Shown here: positions 44,762-54,000 of the stretch, piece by piece
How positions within the stretch are numbered: position 1 is the stretch's first letter
How the letters are laid out: each line of letters begins with the position of its first letter
DNA from: Faecalibacterium prausnitzii
GTDB taxonomy: Bacteria > Bacillota > Clostridia > Oscillospirales > Ruminococcaceae
Direction: 5' to 3'
DNA length: 64,000 bases
Assembly (NCBI RefSeq): GCF_019967995.1
Contig: NZ_CP065377.1
Location: 2,852,001 to 2,916,000, forward strand
Program-made: the position numbers and the translations under genes
Notes under the pieces: model-generated
Database searches by the model: none
Told to the model about the DNA's origin: nothing
The model's input: the letters and a program-made list of their open reading frames with translations, nothing else

Positions 44762-46267
44762 TCATGCGGCTTTCCTAACGCCAGCCTTTTTGGTGGCGTG
44801 GATAAACAGGGCCAGCATCGCAGCGGCAAAGAGGATACCCACGGGGTATGCGACCGCCGTATTGTAGATGGTCGCGCCTTCCGCAGTCTTGCTGTTCAGC
44901 AGGCCGCCCAGGCACTCCGGAGCCAGCACGAAGTAGGTGCAGGACACGGCGCTCATGAAGGTAGCGGGCACAGCGGTGATCCAGTAGTTCTTCTTTTCCT
45001 TGAAGAGGTACATGGAAGCGGCCCACAGAACGATCATGGCCAGCGTCTGGTTGGTCCAGCTGAAGTAACGCCAGATGACCGTGTAATTGATGAAGCCCAG
45101 CGCGTTGCCGATGCCCAGGAAAGCACCCACGCCCAGAACGGGGATGCAGAGCTTCAGGCGGTTCGCGTAGCCGTCCTGGTCGATCTTGAACCAGTCGGCC
45201 AGCGTCAGACGCGCGGAACGGAAGGCGGTATCACCAGAGGTGATGGGGCAGACGACGACGCCCACCATGGCCAGGGCAATGCCCACGCCGCCCATGGTCT
45301 TGGAGCAGACATCGTAGATGGCCTTGGACTGGCCCATGGCCAGCGCCTGTGCCAGACCGGTGTTCAGGCCGCCGGTGACTTCGTACAGAGAGCAGCCGGC
45401 TGCGGCCCAGATCAGAGCAATGATGCCTTCGCAGACCATGGCACCGTAGAAGACGAAGTGGCCCTGCTTCTCGCTCTTCATGCAGCGCGCCATCAGAGGC
45501 GACTGGGTGGAGTGGAAGCCGGAAATCGCGCCGCAGGCGACCGTGATGAACATGAAGCTCCAGATCGGGGTGCCCGACGGGTGCATGCTGCCGAAGTGAT
45601 CCCAGATCTCCGGGATCGTATAGGCAGGGTTGGTGAAGATACCGAAGATGACGCCGATGGCCATGATGATGAGGCAGATGCCGAAGATGGGGTAGATCTT
45701 GCCGATGACCGCGTCAATGGAGATAAAGGTCGCGATGAAGTAATATACCAGGATGAGGATGAGCCAGAACAGCAGCGAAGTGAACACGCCGGATGCACCG
45801 CTCTGGCTGCACAGCTCCACGATCAGGCCCGCAGGGCCGACCGCAAACACCGTGCCCACCATGATGAGCAGGACCACGGAGAAGACGCGCATCACGTTCT
45901 GCATCACCGGGCCAAGGTATTTGCCGGTGATCTCGGCGATGGAAGCGCCGTCGTTGCGCTCGCTCATCATGCCGGAGAAGTAGTCATGGACACCGCCCGC
46001 AAAGATCGTGCCGAAGGTGATCCACAGGAAGACCACCGGCCCCCACAGAGCGCCCTGCATGGCGCCGAAGATGGGGCCGAGGCCCGCGATGTTCAGCAGC
46101 TGGACGAGGAACAATTTCCACTGCGGCATCACGACATAGTCCACGCCATCGTTGATGCGCACAGCCGGAGTTTCGCGGTCGTCCGGGCCGAAGGTGTTGT
46201 CTACGATCTTACCGTAGACGAAGTAGCCCACGATCAAGAGCGCCAGACAGAGCAAGAAACTGATCAT
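44762..46267 (-). CDS. cstA: CstA-family peptide/pyruvate carrier, copy 2
   Basis: 501 residues, the same length as copy 1 and nearly identical through the membrane part (WDHFGSMHPSGTPIWSFMFI, FSWTNQTLAMIVLWAASMYL). Differences cluster in loops and at the C-terminus (AGVRKAA). AGGAGG precedes the ATG. The two genes, their terminators and their upstream leaders are all alike, so this is a tandem duplication that has since diverged. A LysR regulator lies upstream on the same strand, separated by a terminator. A 9-bp palindrome in the promoter area may be an operator. Confidence 0.93.
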   Translation of the reverse strand: MISFLLCLALLIVGYFVYGKIVDNTFGPDDRETPAVRINDGVDYVVMPQWKLFLVQLLNIAGLGPIFGAMQGALWGPVVFLWITFGTIFAGGVHDYFSGMMSERNDGASIAEITGKYLGPVMQNVMRVFSVVLLIMVGTVFAVGPAGLIVELCSQSGASGVFTSLLFWLILILVYYFIATFISIDAVIGKIYPIFGICLIIMAIGVIFGIFTNPAYTIPEIWDHFGSMHPSGTPIWSFMFITVACGAISGFHSTQSPLMARCMKSEKQGHFVFYGAMVCEGIIALIWAAAGCSLYEVTGGLNTGLAQALAMGQSKAIYDVCSKTMGGVGIALAMVGVVVCPITSGDTAFRSARLTLADWFKIDQDGYANRLKLCIPVLGVGAFLGIGNALGFINYTVIWRYFSWTNQTLAMIVLWAASMYLFKEKKNYWITAVPATFMSAVSCTYFVLAPECLGGLLNSKTAEGATIYNTAVAYPVGILFAAAMLALFIHATKKAGVRKAA

Positions 46268-46387
46268 ACCAGAAACCTCCTTTTTTCGGTGCTGTCCGCG
46301 GCCCCATTCCGCCGCCGGGCAGCTCCCAATCTCTGGCTTCATGGTAACATATTTTTCATCATCTGCACAATATTTTTCCAGCATAGG

Positions 46388-46409
46388 GGTATATCGTATC
46401 CGATATACC
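46388..46409. promoter_or_regulatory. Palindromic operator candidate upstream of cstA copy 2
   Basis: GGTATATCG (46388-46396), TATC spacer, CGATATACC (46401-46409): a perfect 9-bp inverted repeat about 120 bp before the start. A weaker CATAT...ATATG pair is at the same relative place upstream of copy 1. Confidence 0.5.
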
Positions 46410-46462
46410 TGCTAAGAATTTTTACCGTTGTCCGGTCCGTTTTTTGTCGAAAAGCCAGCAAA

Positions 46463-46498
46463 AAAGAAACGAAACCGAATTTTCGGTTTCGTTTCTTT
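46463..46498. terminator. Terminator after the LysR gene
   Basis: AAAGAAACGAAACCGA pairs with TCGGTTTCGTTTCTTT (16 bp), flanked by A and T runs, so active on both strands. It separates the regulator from cstA. Confidence 0.85.
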
Positions 46499-46564
46499 GC
46501 CACATTTCTCTATTTTTATCAATTCCGGAGCCAAAACTTTAGCCGCTTCTTTGCCGGCGGCTTC

Positions 46565-47485
46565 TCATTTCATGGTCTGGGCCGCCTGTTTGTGGAGCAG
46601 ATCGACAAACGCCTGTTCCTCCGCCCGCAGGCCACCCTTGTCCGGATAGACCAGGATATCCCGCATCTGCTGGCGCTGGGCCGGGCATTTCTTCAGCACC
46701 AGATGATACTGTTCCAGCGCCTTGCGGGGCATGGGTGACGCCCACATATACGCAGACGGGAGCCGCTGCAAGATCGAAAACTGGCTGCACCGCTCATACA
46801 CATGGATACGCCGGGCTTGGTTCACATGCCAGCGCACACCGTCGCCGCCCTCCTCGCCGGGCAGCTGAAAGTCGTCGTGCCGGATCTCCATATACTGGTT
46901 CAGTTCGGTCAGGTCGCGCACCTCGTGCCGGGCCAGCGGGCCGTCCCGGTTGGTGAGCAGCTGATATTCGAAGTCCATCACCGGCTCCATCTTCAGCCCC
47001 CGCCGGGCGCAGTAGTGGGTGTAGTGTTCATCGTCCTCCACCGCATAGCGCAGCAGCGCCAGGTGATAGCCCCGCCGCAGCACGAAATCCAGCGCCTCCA
47101 TCGAGCCGCCCTCCCGGATGTGGATGTGCACCCGCTCCAGATGCACCGCCTGTTCCAGATAATCCACCGCCGCATAGGACGCATAGGTCGCATGGGGCAG
47201 CATCACCCGCAGCTCCGCGCAGCGCTCCTGCTCTTCCTCGACGCTCCGGCTCAGGCGGTCCACATCTTCCAGCACCCGCTCGGCCTGCTCGATGAACCGC
47301 CGCCCCTGCTCGGTGGGGATCATGCCGGTGGAGGAGCGCTCAAAGATGCGGATGTGATACTCCTCTTCCAGATTTTTCAGCGCCTTGCTGATGTTGGGCT
47401 GGGCCGCATACAGCTGCTTTGCCGCAGCGCTCACCGACCCCCACTGCATGATGGCGACCAGATAGCGCAATTCTGTAATGTTCAA
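46565..47485 (-). CDS. LysR-family transcriptional regulator
   Basis: A 306-residue protein with the LysR winged helix-turn-helix at the N-terminus (ELRYLVAIMQWGSVSAAAKQLYAAQPNISKALKNLEEEYHIRIFERSSTGMIPTEQG). A linker helix and a substrate-binding-like domain follow; the latter is poorly conserved, which is common. It lies upstream of the two cstA genes in the same direction, so control of pyruvate or peptide uptake is plausible but inferred. The effector is unknown. The start has AGGAGAGAAG about eight bases upstream. Confidence 0.9.
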   Translation of the reverse strand: MNITELRYLVAIMQWGSVSAAAKQLYAAQPNISKALKNLEEEYHIRIFERSSTGMIPTEQGRRFIEQAERVLEDVDRLSRSVEEEQERCAELRVMLPHATYASYAAVDYLEQAVHLERVHIHIREGGSMEALDFVLRRGYHLALLRYAVEDDEHYTHYCARRGLKMEPVMDFEYQLLTNRDGPLARHEVRDLTELNQYMEIRHDDFQLPGEEGGDGVRWHVNQARRIHVYERCSQFSILQRLPSAYMWASPMPRKALEQYHLVLKKCPAQRQQMRDILVYPDKGGLRAEEQAFVDLLHKQAAQTMK

Positions 47486-47558
47486 GCTCTTCTCTCCTTT
47501 TGGCGTCGTGTGGAACCATTTTGTCCTATTGTATCAGCCCCGGCGCCGGGCTGTCAAG

Positions 47559-47587
47559 TTGACGGCAGCGCATCGGGGCTTTATAAT
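47559..47587 (+). promoter_or_regulatory. Promoter of the 47662-48418 operon
   Basis: TTGACG (47559-47564), 17-bp spacer, perfect TATAAT (47582-47587). Confidence 0.75.
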
Positions 47588-47661
47588 AAGAATACCACGT
47601 TCTCCCCTGCCGGGAGAACCATCTGTAAAACGAGAACATTGTATTTTTCGAGGAAGATCGT

Positions 47662-47868
47662 ATGACATACCGCGTTTTGCGCATCGACGAGCAGCTGTAC
47701 GGCTGCGAGGAGCTGCCGGAAGGGCAGCCCGTCTGCTGCGATGTCTTATTGGAGGACGAGACCGGTGAACGCCGGGTCATCGCCTATCCGGACGCTGAGC
47801 TGACCCGCCTTGGCATCGACGAGGGCGACACCGTCCGGCTCGACCACCATACCCTCATCAAACTCTGA
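47662..47868 (+). CDS. Small hypothetical protein, 68 residues
   Basis: An acidic, beta-rich small protein (MTYRVLRIDEQLYGCEELPE, CCDVLLEDETGERRVIAYPD). No family recognised. GAGGAAG precedes the ATG, a strong promoter lies upstream, and the phosphatase gene starts 11 bp after its stop with a good ribosome site, so the two form an operon. Its role may be linked to the phosphatase. Confidence 0.75.
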   Translation: MTYRVLRIDEQLYGCEELPEGQPVCCDVLLEDETGERRVIAYPDAELTRLGIDEGDTVRLDHHTLIKL

Positions 47869-47878
47869 AGGAGCCTCT

Positions 47879-48418
47879 ATGCACAGCTTATATTTTACCC
47901 GCCACGGCGAGACCGTCTGGAACGTTGAAAACAAGATCTGCGGCATGACCGACAGCCCGCTGACCGCCCGCGGCCGGGCGCAGGCCGCTGCGCTGGGGGC
48001 CCATGTCCGGGACAGCGGAGTCCACATTGACGAAATCCTGTATTCTCCCCTGTCCCGCGCTGCCGACACCGCTCTGGCTATCGCCGAGGCCACCGGCATC
48101 CCGGCCCGCCCGGAACCCCGCCTGCGGGAGCAGTGCTTTGGCCGCTACGAGGGGACGCCCCGCGATGGGGCCGAGTTCAAAGTCTCCAAGACCCACTTCG
48201 CCGACCGCTACTCCGGCGGCGAGAGTATGCTGCAATTGGCCCAGCGCATCTACGACCTGCTGGACGAGCTGCGGGCCGATGAGAGCAAGACCTATCTGCT
48301 GGTCGCCCACAATGGCATCGCCCGCGTGGTGCGGTCTTACTTTTACGATATGACCAACGAGGAGTATGCCGCCTTCGGCATCCGGAACTGCGAGTTCGTC
48401 GAGTATACATTTGAATGA
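47879..48418 (+). CDS. Histidine phosphatase (phosphoglycerate-mutase-like)
   Basis: The 179-residue protein has the RHG motif LYFTRHGETVWN near residues 4-15, with the phospho-accepting His. The second-His segment is LVAHNGIARVVRSYF near residue 140. EQCFGRYEG supplies the conserved acidic region. Length fits bacterial PhoE/CobC-type phosphatases that act on small phosphorylated metabolites rather than true glycolytic mutases. AAGGAG lies seven bases before the ATG at 47879. Substrate unknown. Confidence 0.9.
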   Translation: MHSLYFTRHGETVWNVENKICGMTDSPLTARGRAQAAALGAHVRDSGVHIDEILYSPLSRAADTALAIAEATGIPARPEPRLREQCFGRYEGTPRDGAEFKVSKTHFADRYSGGESMLQLAQRIYDLLDELRADESKTYLLVAHNGIARVVRSYFYDMTNEEYAAFGIRNCEFVEYTFE

Positions 48419-48454
48419 CAACGAAAGCCGCCGGGGTCCCGGCGGCTTTCGTTG
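48419..48454. terminator. Bidirectional terminator between phosphatase and MATE genes
   Basis: A 17-bp stem CAACGAAAGCCGCCGGG with its complement, two-base loop. It lies between convergent genes. Confidence 0.75.
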
Positions 48455-48464
48455 TCCTGGCGCG

Positions 48465-49814
48465 TCACACATGACGGTAATGGAATTTCCGATCTTTGGT
48501 CACGAACATATACACGCTCACCCCCAGCGCGGCAAGCTCGGCGGCCGTGACGGCCAGCCAGATGCCATCCATCCCCATGAGCGCCGGCAGTGCGAAGACC
48601 GCCGCCACCTGAAACAACAGAGTGCGCAGAAAAGAGATGAGGGCGCTCGTCACACCGTCGCCCAGCGCGGTAAAGAAGGACGACGCATAGACATTGAAGC
48701 CCATGATGAGGAAGCTCAGCGCATAGAGCCGGAAGGCGTGGGTGGTCAGTGTCAGCAGTCCGGCATCGTAGCCCACGAAGATGCGGGCCACCTGCGGGAT
48801 GAGGAACATCGAACCGATGGTCATGACGACGGCCACCACGCCGATAAGGCGAAAGCTCATGGAATAAAGGTTGTGGACCTCCCGGTGATTGCGGGCACCG
48901 TAGTGGTAGCTGACGATGGGGGCGCTGCCAACGGCATAGCCCACGAAGACGGCCACAAAGAGGAAGGCCGCATACATGATGACGCCGTAAGCCGCCACGC
49001 CGTCCTCGCCCGCAAAGCGGAGGAGCTGGTAGTTGTAGAGGATATTGACCAGCGACATGGAGAGGTTGGTCATCAGCTCCGACGAGCCATTGATGCAGGC
49101 ATTCCGCAGGACGCGGCCATGGAACTTCGTCCGGCTCAGGTGCAGGCGGCTGGTGTTGTTCCGGTCCAGGAAATAGAACACCGGCAGCAGGCCGCCGACG
49201 ATCTGGCTGAGGAAGGTCGCGACCGCGGCACCCTCAACGCCCCAGCGGAGCACCCCCACCAGCACGACGTCCAGCACCATGTTGGTGCAGCCCGCGCCCA
49301 CGGTGAAAGCAAAGCCCAGGTGGGGCTTTTCGGCTGTGACGAAGAAACTCTGGAACATGTTCTGCAAGATAAAGGTCGGCAGGCTAACCAGCAGGATGCG
49401 GCCATACCGCAGCGCATAGTCCAGCATCTCTCCCTTTGCGCCCAGCAGCTCCGCCACCGGCTCAAGGATGACCAGACCAACGGCGCTGAACACGATGCCC
49501 GCTGCAAGGGCCGAACTGAGGAAGAGGCTGAAAAGTTCGTCCGCCTTTTTCCCATCGCCCTCGCCCAGCGTGATGCCCACGATGGCGCTGCCGCCGGTGC
49601 CCAGCATAAAGCCGACGCTGCCGATGAGCATGGGCAGCGGCATGATGAGGTTGACCGCCGCAAAGGCCGTCTTACCCACGAAGTTCGAGACGCACAGGCC
49701 GTCCACGATGCCGTAGATGGAGGTGAACAGCATCGTGCCGATGCAGGGCAACACGAACCGGATCAGCCGGGAATCGGTAAAGTGATCGGACAATTGGATG
49801 GGGTGCTTTGGCAT
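48465..49814 (-). CDS. MATE-family exporter, second
   Basis: A 449-residue, 12-helix MATE transporter. The start DSRLIRFVLPCIGTMLFTSIYGIVDGLCVSNFVGKTAFAAVNLIMP is typical of the MepA/DinF-like branch. It begins 12 bp after the 79-residue gene that ends the jet operon and may be co-transcribed with it, since no terminator separates them. GGAGAA lies before the ATG. Substrate unknown; association with the jet genes may be only positional. Confidence 0.9.
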   Translation of the reverse strand: MPKHPIQLSDHFTDSRLIRFVLPCIGTMLFTSIYGIVDGLCVSNFVGKTAFAAVNLIMPLPMLIGSVGFMLGTGGSAIVGITLGEGDGKKADELFSLFLSSALAAGIVFSAVGLVILEPVAELLGAKGEMLDYALRYGRILLVSLPTFILQNMFQSFFVTAEKPHLGFAFTVGAGCTNMVLDVVLVGVLRWGVEGAAVATFLSQIVGGLLPVFYFLDRNNTSRLHLSRTKFHGRVLRNACINGSSELMTNLSMSLVNILYNYQLLRFAGEDGVAAYGVIMYAAFLFVAVFVGYAVGSAPIVSYHYGARNHREVHNLYSMSFRLIGVVAVVMTIGSMFLIPQVARIFVGYDAGLLTLTTHAFRLYALSFLIMGFNVYASSFFTALGDGVTSALISFLRTLLFQVAAVFALPALMGMDGIWLAVTAAELAALGVSVYMFVTKDRKFHYRHV

Positions 49815-49826
49815 AAATTCTCCTTT

Positions 49827-50066
49827 TTACATCATCCCGCCGGGGCGCCAGCCGGTGCAGTAGCGGGCATAATCGCGGTCAGCCTGCTTGACGTAGAGGA
49901 CGAGTTCTTCCTTCCCCTCTTTGTTTTTCATCGTGCGGACCTTGGTGGGCAGGCTCTGGCGCTGGAGCAGCTCCAGTTCGTCGTTCAGCTCGTCCTCGTT
50001 GTCAAAGGTGTCGAGCCTGGTCCAGTGGGTGGCAAACAGCCAGAATTTTGCAAGGGTATCGCTCAT
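49827..50066 (-). CDS. 79-residue unknown protein in the jet operon
   Basis: A small acidic protein, not recognised: MSDTLAKFWLFATHWTRLDT, then an acidic run DNEDELNDELELL, and a lysine-rich middle (KVRTMKNKEGKEEL). No membrane segment. Its ATG overlaps the jetC stop by four bases (ATGA), so it is translationally coupled to the SMC gene. It occupies the position where Wadjet operons usually carry jetD, but is far too short to be a JetD nuclease and has no Toprim motif. Confidence 0.8.
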   Translation of the reverse strand: MSDTLAKFWLFATHWTRLDTFDNEDELNDELELLQRQSLPTKVRTMKNKEGKEELVLYVKQADRDYARYCTGWRPGGMM

Positions 50067-53000
50067 GGTTCAGTCTCCTTCTCCGGCGCGGGCTGCGGGG
50101 CCGTCAGCCGGTAAAACGGCGCGATGGCGTTGGCGTCGCCATGGCGCACGATGGAATAGGTGATGTCGCAATAGGGCTGGATGGCCGTGCTCTTCTCGAC
50201 GGTGGAGATGAGCAGGACCTGCAATTGCAAGCGGCGGAACAGCTCCATCATGGGGCGGATGCGGTCGCTGGTCATCTTGCTGAAGGCCTCGTCCAGCAGG
50301 ACCAGACGGATGCTGTTCTCGCTCTTCTGATAAATTTGCAGCAGCGAAGCGCAGATGGCCACATAGAACGGGGCCTGATTCTCGCCGCCGGAGGAATCGC
50401 GGCTGACACGGGACAGATACGCCTGCTGGCCGGAGACCGTGTTCGTGACCTTGATGTCGTAGTCCAGATAGGTGCGGTAATCCACATAGTCGGACAGGGT
50501 GGCACCGGAGGTGCTGCGGCCCTCCTGCCGGGCGCGGGTGTTCTCGTCCACGTCGGCCATGATCTTTTCCATCAGCTCATCCACCTGCCGCTCATAGACG
50601 GGGTCGGCCGTGGCGGCGAGGTTGTCCAGCGAGTCGGTGTCGGTCATCTGCTGGTTGCCCTTGTCCACGATGACCTGATAGAACGCGGCCAGCTGCGGGT
50701 CGCGGCTGGGTTCCAGCTCGAAGCGGTAGACCTCTTCGCCGTAGGTCAGCTGCTCCATCACCTTGTTCAGCTCCCGGAACTGGCGGCGGGCGTTGAAGAT
50801 GTCGTCCTTCATCCGGAAGAGGATGTCTTTCCGGAAGCGGTCCTTGCAGTCGCGCTGGGCCTGGTCCAGGCGGGCGGCGTAGCGCTCCAGGTCGATGCGG
50901 ACGAGGCTCTCGTGCTGGGCGCGGTACTGCTCGATGCCCGCAAGGCCCAGCGGATAATCGCAGACGTACCGCTCGTTGTACGCCTTCTGGGCCGGTTCCA
51001 GCGTGGCGGTGAGGTAGCTTTGCAGGGTGTCGTCCAGCTTGGTCTGCGCCTTTTCGGCCGTCTGGGCAGCGGCGCGGGCTGTGCGGCCCCCGGTCATGAG
51101 GCCCTTTTTGCGCTCCTGCGCCAGCGGCTCCAGCAGCGGATATTTTTCAAAGAAGGTCTGGGCCGCCCCGGCGCTCTGCTGCGCTGCGGCCACGGCCCGG
51201 CCCTGCTCTGCCGCGCAGGAAGCCAGCTGCTTTTCGCAGACACGGATATCGCCGCCTGCCTGTTCCACTGCCTTGCGGGCCGCTTCCCAGGCAGCTTCGC
51301 GGGTCTCCTCTTCCCGATACAGCTCCTGCAGCAGCGGGTTCTCCCGGCAGTCGGCCAGCTTCTGGGCCTGTGCCGCATAGTCGGCTTTGGCGGCAGCAAG
51401 GGCGTCCCGGCCCTCCCACAGGTCGGCCAGCGTTTCCAGTGCGCGGCCGCGCAGGATGTTCTGGTACTGGTCGTAGGCCGTCTTCAGCGACCGTTCGGCC
51501 TGCACGGCCTCGCGGCGGCGTTCACCGAGGGCCGTCAGTTCCTCTTCCAGCGCACCGGCGCGGGCGCGGCGGGCGTCCAGACCGATATACCGCTGGGGTC
51601 GGCGCAGGCGTTCCAGCCGGAACGGATGGTGGCGCAGCAGGTCACGGGTGGCGCTGTCCGGGAAATGTTCCAGCGTGTCCGGCGTCTCACAGCAGACGAT
51701 GCGGCGGAGGATGGTGTCCGCATACTGTGCGGCCAGCGGGTTCTCGCTCTCCACCTGAGCGGCAAGGCTGTCAGCCGGGCGGGTCTCCGCGCGGCGGTTG
51801 GCGGTGCGGATGCCCGGCGTATCCAGCAGGCTGATGGGCCCGACCGTTTCGCCCAGCGCCACAAAGGCGCTCTTGGCGGCGGCGTAGTGGTTGGGCGGGA
51901 CGAGGATATCGAACCGGCGGTCGCCGAGGCAGGCTTCCACGCAGTCCTGCCAGCTCTCGTCGGCCACGTTCAGCAGCTCACAGAAGATCTTTGCGTCCGG
52001 CGTCATGCCCCGGCTCTTCAGCTCGGCGTTGACAGCATCGCGGACTCTGGTGGCGGCATCGCCGTGGGGGTAGACCCACTTGCCGCCCGAAACCGCGTCC
52101 AGCTCGGCGCGCTTTTCTTCCTGCGCGCGGGCCAGGTCGGCGGCGTTCTGCCGCGCGGCAAAATACTGCTCTTCCAGCGGCTTTTCGAGCCGGTCCAGCG
52201 CTTCGGTCAGCGCGGGCAGCTGTTCCGCGGTCAGAGCGACCGGCCAGAGCGCCTTTTCGACCCCGAAGCCGCTGCGGGCCAGCACCGTCAGCAGGTTCGT
52301 GACGGCATCCGCCGTCTGTTCCAGCGCCGCCACCTTCCGGGCGGCGGCATCCAGTGCGGTCTTCCTGCGGGCCAGTTCCTCGGTCATGGCGTCCAGCGCA
52401 CGGCCCTCGCCGCTGGCCGAAGCTGCCCCATGGGCGGCCAGATAGGCCCGGCGGGCCTCGGCCTCGGCGTTCTTGGCCGCTTCATAGGCGGCGTTCCGCT
52501 CGGCCAGCTGGCGGCGTCCGGCGTCGAGATGCCCCTGCCAGACGGCGTCTTCTCCGGCGTCGGCCTCGGCGCGGGCCAGCAGGGCCGCGCCCCGGTTGAC
52601 CAGGGCGTCTGTCTCTCTGGATGCGGCTTCCCGGCCGTATTCCACGATCTGTTCCAGCGCGGCGGCGCGGGTCTGCGCCTCGGCCAGCACGGCGTGGAGG
52701 TTTTCCAGCTCCACCCGGTCGCCCTGCAGCGCGTCCAGATCCAGCTCCGGCTGGGGCAGGATGTATTGATACAGAAATTCCCGGAAGTTCGGGATCTCGT
52801 CCATGCTGGTGCCCATCTGGAACACCTCATTGAACTTTTTGCCCAGCGGGCTGGATGCGCGGCCGATGCCCAGCGCACGGCAGATGCGGTCCCGCGCCTC
52901 GCTGGGGCTGCGGGTATAGGAGAGCCGGCCCACAGCGGGCTTGAAATCCTCTCTGGCGCTGGGGGCCCCGGTGCGCGGGTCGAGGAAGGGCAGCTTTTCC

Positions 53001-53398
53001 AGCGTGATGCCGTCCTCGGAGATGTACCAGGTCTGGTCGCCGGGGTGAAGCTCCTGCATGGGCCCCTCGGACTCGACGCGCACCGCGATGACGAAGGGCG
53101 TCCGCTTGGCGCTGTCCCAGAACTCGGCACCGATATAGGCCACCGTCCGGCCGGGGCGGCGGTAGGCGTTCTCGCCGCGCTGCTTGGCGTGGACGGAGCC
53201 TTGCAGGGTGCGGCCGCTTTTTTTATTGCCCAGGGCATTGAAATTGCGGTTGGTGGTCAGGCAGTAGCGGATGGCGTCCAGGATGGTGGTCTTGCCCACG
53301 GCATTGACGCCGATCATATAGGTCAGGCGGGCACAGTCGAAGGTGACGTTCTCAAAGTTGTGCCAGTTGATGAGTTTCAGGCGTTTTAATTCGATCAT
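50063..53398 (-). CDS. jetC: JetC/MksB-like SMC ATPase
   Basis: A 1111-residue SMC-type protein, the motor of Wadjet/MksBEF condensins. Walker A is GVNAVGKTT at residues 30-38, the ABC signature SSGGENQ near residue 1001 and Walker B LVLLDEAF near residue 1034. The middle is long Ala/Glu/Arg-rich coiled coil, with a hinge-like globular part near residues 500-560 (FDILVPPNHYAAAKSAFVAL). In Wadjet it extrudes DNA loops and recognises small circular plasmids. Its ATG overlaps the jetB stop and its stop overlaps the 79-residue gene, four bases each. Confidence 0.93.
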   Translation of the reverse strand: MIELKRLKLINWHNFENVTFDCARLTYMIGVNAVGKTTILDAIRYCLTTNRNFNALGNKKSGRTLQGSVHAKQRGENAYRRPGRTVAYIGAEFWDSAKRTPFVIAVRVESEGPMQELHPGDQTWYISEDGITLEKLPFLDPRTGAPSAREDFKPAVGRLSYTRSPSEARDRICRALGIGRASSPLGKKFNEVFQMGTSMDEIPNFREFLYQYILPQPELDLDALQGDRVELENLHAVLAEAQTRAAALEQIVEYGREAASRETDALVNRGAALLARAEADAGEDAVWQGHLDAGRRQLAERNAAYEAAKNAEAEARRAYLAAHGAASASGEGRALDAMTEELARRKTALDAAARKVAALEQTADAVTNLLTVLARSGFGVEKALWPVALTAEQLPALTEALDRLEKPLEEQYFAARQNAADLARAQEEKRAELDAVSGGKWVYPHGDAATRVRDAVNAELKSRGMTPDAKIFCELLNVADESWQDCVEACLGDRRFDILVPPNHYAAAKSAFVALGETVGPISLLDTPGIRTANRRAETRPADSLAAQVESENPLAAQYADTILRRIVCCETPDTLEHFPDSATRDLLRHHPFRLERLRRPQRYIGLDARRARAGALEEELTALGERRREAVQAERSLKTAYDQYQNILRGRALETLADLWEGRDALAAAKADYAAQAQKLADCRENPLLQELYREEETREAAWEAARKAVEQAGGDIRVCEKQLASCAAEQGRAVAAAQQSAGAAQTFFEKYPLLEPLAQERKKGLMTGGRTARAAAQTAEKAQTKLDDTLQSYLTATLEPAQKAYNERYVCDYPLGLAGIEQYRAQHESLVRIDLERYAARLDQAQRDCKDRFRKDILFRMKDDIFNARRQFRELNKVMEQLTYGEEVYRFELEPSRDPQLAAFYQVIVDKGNQQMTDTDSLDNLAATADPVYERQVDELMEKIMADVDENTRARQEGRSTSGATLSDYVDYRTYLDYDIKVTNTVSGQQAYLSRVSRDSSGGENQAPFYVAICASLLQIYQKSENSIRLVLLDEAFSKMTSDRIRPMMELFRRLQLQVLLISTVEKSTAIQPYCDITYSIVRHGDANAIAPFYRLTAPQPAPEKETEP

Positions 53399-54000
53399 TC
53401 TTCATCCTCCGCACTGGATTCGCCCTCCGGGCGTTCGTACAGGGCCAGCTCGTTCCGGGTGCGGCTGCTCTCGGCAGCGGCATCGGCGAGGTCGGCATCC
53501 GGCAGCGCCAGCAGCACGGTCGGGAAGACCTCGATGCGGCTGTCCAGCCCGGTCAGACGGCCCACGGGCCGGGCCAGATTGTACCGGCGCAGGGTGCGCA
53601 GCAGCTTTTCCAGCGTGAGCTGGTCCAGCCGCCGGGGCAGGTTCATTTTTTGCAGTTCGGCCTGCACTTCTTCCACCGTGACCAGAACCTGGTCTGCACT
53701 GGCCGAGAGGCTCTCCCGCTTTTGCAGGTAGAGCAGGCGCAGCACCAGCAGCAGGATGCTCTCGTATTTCAGCAGCCGGGCCTGGCTGCCCTCGTGCTCG
53801 TTGACGAGCGCCGCCGCCTGCAGCGGGGCCGGGTAGAGCAGGACCGCATAGCCCAGCGGCGCGAACACGGCCCGCACCTCGTTCAGGTGGTCCTGCACAT
53901 AGAGATACTTCGACCGCTGGTCCTCCACACTGCCCAGCAGAAAGCAGTGGTTGAGCAGATAGTTTGCGGTCTCTTCCAGCAGTTTATTCGTTTCGGCCAT
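53395..54000 (-). CDS. jetB: JetB/MksE-like subunit (DUF4194)
   Basis: A 201-residue DUF4194 protein, the MukE/MksE-like kite subunit that binds the kleisin JetA. Seen: KLLEETANYLLNHCFLLGSV at the start, LKYESILLLVLRLLYLQKRE, a winged-helix-like EVQAELQKMNLPRRLDQLTLEKLLRTLRRYNLARPVG, and an acidic tail (ESSAEDEE). It overlaps jetA by 17 bases and jetC by four. The family and operon position make the call firm. Confidence 0.9.
   Translation of the reverse strand: MAETNKLLEETANYLLNHCFLLGSVEDQRSKYLYVQDHLNEVRAVFAPLGYAVLLYPAPLQAAALVNEHEGSQARLLKYESILLLVLRLLYLQKRESLSASADQVLVTVEEVQAELQKMNLPRRLDQLTLEKLLRTLRRYNLARPVGRLTGLDSRIEVFPTVLLALPDADLADAAAESSRTRNELALYERPEGESSAEDEE

Noticed and set aside
50048..53389. 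A very long open frame opposite jetC
   Set aside because: It is antisense to a gene with clear SMC motifs; high GC at third positions removes stops from the opposite strand. The same explains long antisense frames at 13799-16363, 17045-20389, 44591-46738 and 53999-55534.
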